From NCBI GenBank assembly GCA_902803195.1, contig CADCOX010000128.1, positions 1 to 8,783 of the forward strand: a stretch of DNA of 8,783 nt. The letters are read 5' to 3'. The notes under the pieces are model-generated. The model had not been told where the DNA came from and ran no database searches. It was given only the letters and a program-made list of their open reading frames with translations. This DNA is from an uncultured Bacteroidales bacterium. Its GTDB lineage: Bacteria > Bacteroidota > Bacteroidia > Bacteroidales > Bacteroidaceae. Of the stretch, positions 1 through 7,155 are shown one piece after another; the stretch's first letter is position 1, and the number at the start of each line of letters is the position of its first letter. A program made the position numbers and the translations under genes.

Positions 1-2229
1 GTTGGCGGCTCAGAATGGGTGTTCGATCCCGTCAGTGAGGAGGAAGTTCAGCAAATCATCGCTGACTACGAACCCATCCGCATCCAGAAGGAACGCACCG
101 AAGCCTATTCAGCCCTGAAGAAGGAGGCTTCCAACATCATCGAGAACAGTAAGGAACTCACCCAAGGCGATGAACTCATCACCAAAGCCGAACAGTTCAG
201 CTCACCTTGGTCCGATTCCGACGAAGGCACGGACTTCGGTACCCTGATTGATAAAAACAACACCACCTATTGGCATACAGACTGGCATAGTGGCAGTGTC
301 GACAACCACACTCACTACCTGCAAGTGGAGCTTGCAGAGCCCATCGATGCCCTTGTCCGCCTGACCATCACTCGTCGACAGGCCTCCAACGACCATATCA
401 CCAAGTGGAGCGTCTATGGCAGCAATGATGCCGAAGCCGAAGATGATGCATGGGTGAAGGTTGCCAACCTCGAGACGCCCTTTGGCAACAACACCGAGAC
501 CATCAATGCTAAACCGTCGTTCGAAACTAAGAACTATAAGTTCTTGCGTTTCTACATCGACGGCACTACCACAGGTCGTGGCTACGGACATATGAGCGAA
601 TTCCAACTCTATCAGATGTCCATGCCCGAAACATCTCAGTATGCCATCATTGGCGAACCCGCCAAGAACCTCGACAACATCCTCTTCAAGCAGGCTGACG
701 TCGACGAAGCCACCGTCACACAAGAGACCTACGATGAGTTAAAGGCTGCTTACGATGCCTTCATGGCTCTCTATGTTGATCCCGCTGAGTTGCGCGACCT
801 CATCGCTAAGACTGAATCCATCGTTGGCGGTATCGTTGTGGGCACCAATCCTGGTAGCTGGAAGAGCGAGAACGTCGCTGACGACCTGAAGAAAGCTATT
901 GCCGACGCCAAGGCTTACGACGAGGCTAAGGTATATGTACAGGCTACAAGTCAAGCACACATCGACAAGATCAACTCGCTCTATGATGCTGTCCTCGCTG
1001 CTGCCAACCAAGTTCAGGAGAACAAGTGGTACCGCTTCCGCTTCGGCACCGAAGCAGAATTTGAGAAGTATGGTTGGGATCTCGAAGCCGGTGCTGCCGT
1101 CCTCAACGACGATGGTGGCGAGGCTGACGAGGCACTCTGGGGCAAGTATGTTGTAGCAGCCTTCCGTGAGGCTAACGATGGCGTTCGCAGCGTTATTACC
1201 GCTTATGCTGACGACATCCGCATTGGCAATTACGTGTTCGTGGATGCCGACGGCGACATCGCCGAGAAGGGGCTCTCGCAGTTCCGCTTCATCAACGTTG
1301 GCGACAGCGCTTACATGATTCAGAACCGTGCTACGGGTATGTTCCTGAAGGCTGCTGGCTCTACAGGCAACGTCACGCTCGATGCTCATCCCACCCTCTT
1401 CGATGCTAACATCATCGGCTACGGTCTCTCAGCATTTGCTGCTCGCGACCTCAAGGGCAACCGCCAGAACTACCTCCATGCTGCCCGCAACTACAACCAG
1501 ATTGTCACTTGGGATGCTAACACTCCCGGCAGCCGCAGTGGTTTCTTCGTAGAAGAGGTAGGCGATGCCACGGGCTACGTCGAGCCTGGCTTCAAGATGG
1601 ATGTTCAGCCCGGTGCTCTCTACGCCATGTGCTATCCCGTCGACCTGACCCTCGAACCCGACCACGGACAGCTCTACACCGTCAGCAAGGTTGAAGGCAC
1701 ACACGTCACCTTCGCTCCTATCGATAAGGTCGAAGCGGGTCGCCCGTTTGTCTTCATCAATGGTGAACCCGAGGAATTCAATCCCGAGAATCCCGTTGAG
1801 ACGATCATCTTCCACCATGGCTATGACCTTGCTCCCGATCCTCAGGAAGGTTCACTCTTCGCTGGTACCTATGTTCAGAAGGAACTGGGTCTTGGCTACA
1901 TCGTCACGGGCGGTGCGCTCATGGAGACCCTTGGCGTTTACGCTGGCGAGTTCGAACTCAACAAGCTCTTCACGACCGAGAAGTTCATCACCAACTCTGT
2001 AAATGCTCATGGTGCATACATCATCCTCGAAGAAGGCGCTGCTGGCGCAGTAACCTTCTCGCTCGATGGCACAGAGGACGGCATCGCTGATGCTATTGCC
2101 AACGTCAGCCGTACGGGCAAGATCTACACCATCGACGGCCGACTCGTAGGCACAGGCAATCTCAATAGCCTCCGTGGCCTCGGCAAGGGAATCTACATCG
2201 TAGGTGGTACTAAGGTCATCGTGAAGTAA
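1..2229 (+). CDS. Secreted discoidin-domain protein with type IX-like sorting tail (5' end missing)
   Basis: The frame is open through base 1 (VGGSEW precedes the GTG at 19) and no signal peptide is visible, so this is the last 742 codons of a longer protein and GTG 19 is not its start. Numbering from base 1: helical residues about 13-60; an F5/8 type C (discoidin-like) domain about 65-206, with FGTLID, TTYWHTDWH, HYLQVEL and YKFLRFYI typical of this sugar-binding fold; helical FIVAR-like spacers about 225-340; a trefoil-like domain about 341-520 (QFRFINVGDSAYMIQN, then FFVEEV); a beta-rich domain about 535-680; and a tail from about 705 with GKIYTIDGR and GIYIVGGTKVIVK. Family knowledge links such tails to export through the type IX secretion system and surface anchoring or release. 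No catalytic domain is visible here; any would lie upstream. The likely role is binding host or dietary glycans, which is inference. Confidence 0.88.
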   Translation, partial: VGGSEWVFDPVSEEEVQQIIADYEPIRIQKERTEAYSALKKEASNIIENSKELTQGDELITKAEQFSSPWSDSDEGTDFGTLIDKNNTTYWHTDWHSGSVDNHTHYLQVELAEPIDALVRLTITRRQASNDHITKWSVYGSNDAEAEDDAWVKVANLETPFGNNTETINAKPSFETKNYKFLRFYIDGTTTGRGYGHMSEFQLYQMSMPETSQYAIIGEPAKNLDNILFKQADVDEATVTQETYDELKAAYDAFMALYVDPAELRDLIAKTESIVGGIVVGTNPGSWKSENVADDLKKAIADAKAYDEAKVYVQATSQAHIDKINSLYDAVLAAANQVQENKWYRFRFGTEAEFEKYGWDLEAGAAVLNDDGGEADEALWGKYVVAAFREANDGVRSVITAYADDIRIGNYVFVDADGDIAEKGLSQFRFINVGDSAYMIQNRATGMFLKAAGSTGNVTLDAHPTLFDANIIGYGLSAFAARDLKGNRQNYLHAARNYNQIVTWDANTPGSRSGFFVEEVGDATGYVEPGFKMDVQPGALYAMCYPVDLTLEPDHGQLYTVSKVEGTHVTFAPIDKVEAGRPFVFINGEPEEFNPENPVETIIFHHGYDLAPDPQEGSLFAGTYVQKELGLGYIVTGGALMETLGVYAGEFELNKLFTTEKFITNSVNAHGAYIILEEGAAGAVTFSLDGTEDGIADAIANVSRTGKIYTIDGRLVGTGNLNSLRGLGKGIYIVGGTKVIVK

Positions 2230-2263
2230 ACATTGAATCATCCAACCACAACGTATCATTCAT

Positions 2264-2303
2264 CAGGAGGAAGCCTTCACGGGTTTCCTCCTGTTGTTTT
2301 TCT
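2264..2303 (+). terminator. Intrinsic terminator after the discoidin protein gene
   Basis: Bases 2264-2275 pair with 2282-2293 in a 12-bp stem (CAGGAGGAA against TTCCTCCTG, then one G-U pair and two G-C pairs). The loop is 6 nt, and a T-rich run (TTGTTTTTCT) follows directly. The hairpin begins 35 bases after the stop codon and separates this unit from the M60 gene. Confidence 0.9.
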
Positions 2304-2334
2304 ACACTCATTCCGACACCGAAAACCGCTTTCT

Positions 2335-2388
2335 AAAAAATTTTTTTACATGGAATGCTTGCTATATGAGAATTTAAGCGTATCTTTG
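2335..2388 (+). promoter_or_regulatory. Bacteroidota-type promoter of the M60 peptidase gene
   Basis: TATCTTTG at 2381-2388 matches the Bacteroidota -7 consensus TAnnTTTG. TTG at 2359-2361 serves as the -33 element with a 19-nt spacer, which is the usual distance. An A6T7 tract at 2335-2347 lies just upstream and could act as an UP-like or bent-DNA element (inference). The -7 box ends 29 bases before the ATG, so the leader is short, probably 20-25 nt. It is A-rich and has no Shine-Dalgarno sequence, as is usual in this phylum. Confidence 0.82.
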
Positions 2389-2417
2389 CTCGCTGAATAC
2401 ATCAAAAACTAACTAAT

Positions 2418-5400
2418 ATGAAGAAATTCTACCTCTTTTTACTTGCTTTCCTCGGCATCGTAGGAAGTATGACGCTACGCGCTGAGGATTTCAAAGAAGG
2501 CCTCATCCGTCTGCGCAACAAACGCACATCCAACGCCTGTCTCACTACAACCCAAAGCGGCAAGGCTGTTGGCGCTACACGCAACACCAGCCAGATCAGC
2601 CAAGTGTGGGTGCTGCTGAAGGACGGCGACGGCTACTCTATCCGCAGCGCCAATACAGGTGAATATCTGCAAGCAGAATTTGCTACGCCAGGCAAGTCCA
2701 AGACACGCCTTTACATCCAAAGCAGTCCCAACAACAAGAGTACAGAGAAGTACGTGAACATCTCGTCGAAGAGCGACTTCAGCGGACAGTCATGTCTCAA
2801 TCTGAATGGTGATGGCAAGGGCATCTACAAATGGTCATACGCGGGCGATGCGGGCAGCGACTGGCTCATCGAGGAAGCCGACAACTTCGACTACAATGAG
2901 ATTCACGACAAGTTGATGGCTCTGAATCCCTACTCTGGCACACTGAAAGATGGTGCCTACTATCGTATAGTCAGCTACTACGACCTTGTACTTACCGAAG
3001 CCAGCGACCTCGTTACCAAGAACCTCGATGCTGAGAACTTCAATCAGTATTGGCAACTCCACAAGAGCGGCACGGGATGGTATATCGAAAGCGTGGTATC
3101 GCAGAAGTACATCCAGCGCCAGACTCAGACCAGTACTCCATACCACATGGGTGCATCGAAGATTATGTTCAATATCACTCCCGTCAAAGATGAATGGGAT
3201 TATCGCTGGACCATCCGCTACGGTACTGACTGGGGCGGCCTTCACGATGCTTCCTCACAAGGTCACAACGTCGTCTACTGGAGTGTCGATGCAGCTGCCA
3301 GCGAATGGCATTTTGAAGAGGTTGAACTCTCAGCAGAGGATATCGCCAGAGCCCGTGGTGACCAGAGTGCCTTCGATGATCTCGTGAAAAACAAGACCAC
3401 TATTCAGAAGAACCTCGACAACTTATTCGAGAATAAGGGTTGCACGACACTGAAGGCAGAGATTCAGGCGCTGACCGATGAACAACTGGCCGCGAACGAG
3501 AGTTTTGCCGCCCTCAATGAAGATATCAAAGCGATGGTGCTGAAGGTGAAAAACAACACTTGGAAGCAATTCACCAATAAGACGACAGGATACACCGCCG
3601 ATTATGAGAAGTTCTTCCGTGTCGCTAACTACCGGCCCTACAGCAACTGCGACCAGATGGGTAATGGCTCAAACTTCACCATGTCGAATGCCTTCGGACG
3701 CCTCTCCGGCCCCACAGGCATCGTTGCCAACGCGGGCGACATCATCTATATATATGTCAACTCAGCCACAAAGACAGGCTCCACGCTCCAGCTCGAAGCT
3801 GTCAGCACCGATGGCGTCGCCGGTAACCACCCGACAGGCGAACTGACAACACTGAAGACGGGTCTCAACCTATTCCGTTTCTCAGAGCAGAAGATGCTCT
3901 ACATCCTGCATCAGGTCACCAATACCAGCAGTCGATTGGCTAACTTCCCCGACATTCAGATTCACATCGAAGGCGGTCAACTCAACGGCTATTGGGACGC
4001 CACGCGCGACATGACCAATGCCGACTGGAAACTTCTGCAGCAAGACCTGCTCAAGGCAAGTCCTTTCTTGAACCTGAAGACTAAGCACCTTGTCTTCCAA
4101 ATGGATGCAACGCTCGTGAAACAAGCTGAGCCCAATGAGATGGAAGGCCTGATGCACATCTGGGATAAGATTGTTGAGAACGAGGACCGCTACATGGGTG
4201 TCGAAGACTTCGAAGGCCGCTACAACAATGTATGGAACGCCTTCAGCGGCGCTAGTTCCTATATGCACTCCACAACTCGTGGTACGTGGTACACCGAGTC
4301 GACCATTTCTACAATCATGAATTATAAGAATATGTCGACGGGCGGTGGCAATTTGTGGGGACCGAGCCATGAGATTGGACACAACCATCAAGGCAGCATC
4401 AACGTCATCGGTACCACGGAGAGTTCAAATAACCTCTTCTCCAATATCAACACCTTCGAGTCGGGCATTCTCAACTCGCGCCGCTACTATCCTCACCAGA
4501 ACTTTGAGTATATGGCCAACGGCACGCCGTGGTTGGAGCGCAATATTTGGATGACAACGGGTATGTTCTTCCAGCTCTACCTCTACTTCCACGTTCAGCA
4601 CCACGACGACAACTTCTTGCCTAACCTGTTCCGCATGATGCGCAAGAAGCCCATCAACAAGTGGAGTGGTCCTGGCGGCACTGGTCCTACGTCCTATGGC
4701 AAAGACGACTACCTCCATTTAGCTAAGATGATTTGTGACGTGGCACAGGCCGACCTCAGCGAGTTCTTCGAGGCATACGGTATGTTCATTCCCGTTAAGA
4801 TGCTCGAAGTAGGCGACTATTCCACCTATTTCGTCACGACTACTCAGTCCGACATCAATTCTGCAAAAGCCTATATGCAGAAGTACGAGAAGAAACTCGG
4901 TAACATCATGTTCATTGACGACCGCATTTCCAAGAAGAAAGCTGATGCTGACAACATTTTCGGTTGTGTACCTGCATCAGATGGTTACAAGAGGCCTAAC
5001 GATGAGTATCCCTACTTAATGGCTTCAGCGACAGCAGCCTATGTGGGCGGTGACTATGAATCATTCACCGCTGATGCCAAGCCCATCTACGACGACTACT
5101 ACACGCTCTCGTCCAACGGCAAGAACATCGTCTTCCAGGGTACCCGAAACTATGCTGGTCATAAGTTCTACGATGCCAATGGCAACTTAATCTGGGCTAC
5201 CAACAAGCGTTCCGACAAACTTCCAGACGTAGTGCTTAACCTTGGTATCGAGAACGTCCGCATCATGACAGCGATGTATGATATGACTGACGTTCCTTGC
5301 ACCGACCAGAAACCTGACATCGACGCTATTCGCGACGTTCGCACAGGCGAGGTGCTCACAGACAAGACTGTCTTCGACCTCTCAGGTCGCCGCATCCAAC

Positions 5401-5456
5401 ATGTCTCACAGCCCGGTATCTATGTCATTGGTGGCCGTAAGGTTGTCGTGAAGTAA
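2418..5456 (+). CDS. Secreted M60 (enhancin-like) zinc metallopeptidase with tandem trefoil domains
   Basis: A secreted gluzincin protease; characterised M60 members cut heavily O-glycosylated, mucin-like proteins. Residues 1-22 form a signal peptide with likely cleavage after LRA. Two trefoil-like (ricin-type) domains follow at about 25-153 and 175-303. Each has a QxW motif (QVW 62-64, QYW 210-212) and ends alike (DWLIEEA, EWHFEEV), suggesting duplication. A helical linker occupies about 305-382 and the M60 region about 385-800. The zinc site is HEIGH at 651-655, with Glu652 catalytic and Glu668 the probable third ligand, fitting the HExxH-x(8-28)-E pattern of M60. A beta-rich domain about 885-970 leads into a sorting tail (VFDLSGRR, then GIYVIGGRKVVVK), implying type IX export. 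The ATG follows directly from the promoter spacing. All key residues are present, so an active enzyme is expected. Substrate specificity cannot be read from the sequence. Confidence 0.94.
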   Translation: MKKFYLFLLAFLGIVGSMTLRAEDFKEGLIRLRNKRTSNACLTTTQSGKAVGATRNTSQISQVWVLLKDGDGYSIRSANTGEYLQAEFATPGKSKTRLYIQSSPNNKSTEKYVNISSKSDFSGQSCLNLNGDGKGIYKWSYAGDAGSDWLIEEADNFDYNEIHDKLMALNPYSGTLKDGAYYRIVSYYDLVLTEASDLVTKNLDAENFNQYWQLHKSGTGWYIESVVSQKYIQRQTQTSTPYHMGASKIMFNITPVKDEWDYRWTIRYGTDWGGLHDASSQGHNVVYWSVDAAASEWHFEEVELSAEDIARARGDQSAFDDLVKNKTTIQKNLDNLFENKGCTTLKAEIQALTDEQLAANESFAALNEDIKAMVLKVKNNTWKQFTNKTTGYTADYEKFFRVANYRPYSNCDQMGNGSNFTMSNAFGRLSGPTGIVANAGDIIYIYVNSATKTGSTLQLEAVSTDGVAGNHPTGELTTLKTGLNLFRFSEQKMLYILHQVTNTSSRLANFPDIQIHIEGGQLNGYWDATRDMTNADWKLLQQDLLKASPFLNLKTKHLVFQMDATLVKQAEPNEMEGLMHIWDKIVENEDRYMGVEDFEGRYNNVWNAFSGASSYMHSTTRGTWYTESTISTIMNYKNMSTGGGNLWGPSHEIGHNHQGSINVIGTTESSNNLFSNINTFESGILNSRRYYPHQNFEYMANGTPWLERNIWMTTGMFFQLYLYFHVQHHDDNFLPNLFRMMRKKPINKWSGPGGTGPTSYGKDDYLHLAKMICDVAQADLSEFFEAYGMFIPVKMLEVGDYSTYFVTTTQSDINSAKAYMQKYEKKLGNIMFIDDRISKKKADADNIFGCVPASDGYKRPNDEYPYLMASATAAYVGGDYESFTADAKPIYDDYYTLSSNGKNIVFQGTRNYAGHKFYDANGNLIWATNKRSDKLPDVVLNLGIENVRIMTAMYDMTDVPCTDQKPDIDAIRDVRTGEVLTDKTVFDLSGRRIQHVSQPGIYVIGGRKVVVK

Positions 5457-5473
5457 GGATTTTCAACCTATTT

Positions 5474-5506
5474 GCCGCACTCAGAGGACCTGAGTGCGGC
5501 TTTTTT
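5474..5506 (+). terminator. Intrinsic terminator after the M60 gene
   Basis: A perfect 11-bp stem (GCCGCACTCAG at 5474-5484 with CTGAGTGCGGC at 5490-5500) has a 5-nt loop and is followed by six T residues at 5501-5506. It begins 17 bases after the stop codon. Only about 21 bases separate its T run from the -33 element of the next promoter. Confidence 0.95.
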
Positions 5507-5527
5507 ATGCATTTTTCGTCGCTTTTC

Positions 5528-5558
5528 TTGGCTCATATCGTAAGATATGCTAATTTTG
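5528..5558 (+). promoter_or_regulatory. Bacteroidota-type promoter of the membrane protein / lipoprotein operon
   Basis: TTG at 5528-5530, a 20-nt spacer and TAATTTTG at 5551-5558 match the -33/-7 pattern of this phylum. The -7 box ends 20 bases before the ATG at 5579, so transcription should start at about 5563-5566 with a leader of roughly 15 nt. The promoter lies downstream of the earlier in-frame ATG at 5507, which rules that codon out as the start. Confidence 0.8.
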
Positions 5559-5578
5559 CAGAACAAATTCGTTCGAAC

Positions 5579-7120
5579 ATGAAGTTCAAAGCTTTCCTTC
5601 AGTCCCACGGTTCACGTCTCTCCCATGCCCTCTTCTTCTTACTGGCATGGTGGTGGGCCTCATGGTGGATGGGCGACTTCTTCCGCATCGCCTATGAAAA
5701 CTCATTCTTTACTACCGACTCCACGATCATGCATAGCCTCTGGCAGAAGCCCTACGGCTCGCTGTGGATTCTGGGCCGTGCTGCACTCACGCTCTACCAT
5801 TGGCCACTCTTGGGTGGATTAGTGGTTGCCTTACTGCTGTCCGTTGGTTCTTGGCTCGTCGGTTACTGCCTACGCTTGCGTCCCCGTTGGCGCTGGCTAC
5901 AATGGTTGCCTGCTGGTGCGTGGATGGCTTGGAATGCTTGGCTTGGCTTCAATGTCTACTTCCAGTTTGAGCCAGGGCGCACTTTCGGCGTGCTGGTATT
6001 GGTCGTGGCCATCTGCGCTATCGATGCCTTTATCATCTGGACATTCAAGAGCAAGCATCATCATGCTATGCAGCCCACACCCGTGCTAAGCCACATCTTG
6101 GCCGTTTTGGTTATCATCGCTGTCGTAGCCATTCCTTCACTCATCACCCAACTGCGTCATCCCTATGTACGTCCCGTCACGCGCATGCAGGTTCAGATGT
6201 TACACGAGGATTGGCAAGGAATGGTCCAGACTGCTCACGACAATGCAACGCTCAGCTATCGTCCGTTGGCTGCCTTCTACGCTATCGCCCTCGTCCATAC
6301 AGGCCGTCTCGCCGAAGACCTTTTTGACATCCGTTTGGACTTTGATACACTCTATGTCGTAGGGCGCAACAAGCAGCCTAACATCGGTACCGACCTCTAT
6401 CTCATCGACTGCGACTATACGGCCGGACTCTTCCGTTCAGCCGAACATAAGGCCGTCGAACATCTGACGATGGACGGCCCTACCCTCTTCTCGCTTAAAC
6501 ATCTGACACGGTTGGCACTCCTCGACCACAACTGGGCGCTTGCTCGAAAGTATTTGGACATCATCAGCGCAGCTCCGTTTGAATCAGCCTTCATCGAACG
6601 CTATACGCCTATGGTAGGTAGCGAAGAAGCCGTGGAGAGCGATCCCAACTTTGCACTCTTACGTAAAGGCGAGCCCGTCATTGACGGACTTGAGAGTTTC
6701 TTTGAACCTCCTACCTTCCTCGGTTATCATGCCGTCAATACGAAGGGCCGTTCGCAGGAGGCGCTTATCTATAGCGTAATGACCAACCTCTATTCCAAGC
6801 GAATGCCCGCCTTCCTTGAGCGTTGCAGTCCTTTCGTAGGGACGACCCCTCCACGTCTCATCGCAGAAGGACTCGTCACCCAGAGTGTCAAGAACCCTGC
6901 TATTATGGAAGCCTTCCCACAACTGCAGATGGCCCAGCAGGCTTATAAGGGTTTCCTCCAGAATGTCTCCTACGCCGTCAAGGACCGTCCTACCTACGCT
7001 CGCCAGCTCTTCGATCAATACAAGGGTTACTATCCCTACTATTATTTCTTCGGCAACCTTAAGTCCACTCGCAAGAGAGACAATAAGGAAGCTGGTACCT
7101 CCAGCGCGGGAGTGAATTAG
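5579..7120 (+). CDS. Polytopic inner-membrane protein, DUF6057-like
   Basis: A 513-residue protein of unknown function. It resembles the Bacteroidota membrane family known as DUF6057, a recognition made from memory. Hydrophobic segments lie at about 14-32, 61-97 (one or two helices), 105-128, 135-155 and 168-191, the first being very Trp-rich (AWWWASWW). From about 200 the protein is soluble and mostly helical, with TPR-like alternation (AAFYAIALVHTGRLAEDLF, HLTRLALLDHNWALARKYL). It ends in an aromatic patch (YKGYYPYYYFFGN) and a charged tail. The ATG at 5579 is chosen over the in-frame ATG at 5507 because the promoter at 5528-5558 lies between them, and because this start gives a normal basic N-terminus ahead of the first membrane helix. 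The lipoprotein gene follows after 35 bases without a terminator, so the two are probably co-transcribed. No enzymatic motif is visible. Confidence 0.85.
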   Translation: MKFKAFLQSHGSRLSHALFFLLAWWWASWWMGDFFRIAYENSFFTTDSTIMHSLWQKPYGSLWILGRAALTLYHWPLLGGLVVALLLSVGSWLVGYCLRLRPRWRWLQWLPAGAWMAWNAWLGFNVYFQFEPGRTFGVLVLVVAICAIDAFIIWTFKSKHHHAMQPTPVLSHILAVLVIIAVVAIPSLITQLRHPYVRPVTRMQVQMLHEDWQGMVQTAHDNATLSYRPLAAFYAIALVHTGRLAEDLFDIRLDFDTLYVVGRNKQPNIGTDLYLIDCDYTAGLFRSAEHKAVEHLTMDGPTLFSLKHLTRLALLDHNWALARKYLDIISAAPFESAFIERYTPMVGSEEAVESDPNFALLRKGEPVIDGLESFFEPPTFLGYHAVNTKGRSQEALIYSVMTNLYSKRMPAFLERCSPFVGTTPPRLIAEGLVTQSVKNPAIMEAFPQLQMAQQAYKGFLQNVSYAVKDRPTYARQLFDQYKGYYPYYYFFGNLKSTRKRDNKEAGTSSAGVN

Positions 7121-7123
7121 TAG

Positions 7124-7154
7124 TTTAAAGTTTAAGGTTCAAAGTCAAAAGTTC
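7124..7154 (+). repeat. Degenerate heptamer tandem repeat in the intergenic spacer
   Basis: The 35-base spacer between the two operon genes is nearly all repeat: TTTAAAG (7124-7130), TTTAAGG (7131-7137), TTCAAAG (7138-7144), TCAAAAG (7145-7151), then a partial TTC. From general knowledge, similar AGTTTAAAGTTTAAAG-type strings occur between genes in Prevotella and Bacteroides genomes. The purine-rich AAAG units sit where translation of the next gene begins and may help an mRNA without a Shine-Dalgarno sequence to be translated (inference). Confidence 0.65.
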
Positions 7155-7155
7155 T

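Noticed and set aside
19..21. GTG at 19 as the start of the first gene
   Set aside because: The frame is open upstream to base 1, and the protein from GTG 19 has no signal peptide despite a secretion tail, so the gene begins outside the window.
202..1818. Long antisense open frames (for example 202-723, 739-1389 and 1429-1818 on the minus strand)
   Set aside because: They mirror the codon bias of the + strand gene, show no recognisable domains, and have no promoter of their own. They are shadows of the secreted protein.
3882..4718. Minus-strand open frames under the M60 gene (3882-4391, 4425-4718)
   Set aside because: They lie opposite a well-supported protease domain including HEIGH, and have no features of a real gene.
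7121..7155. Separate promoter for the lipoprotein gene
   Set aside because: TAGTTTAA at 7121 only partly fits TAnnTTTG, and no TTG lies at the right distance upstream. Read-through from 5528-5558 explains expression better.
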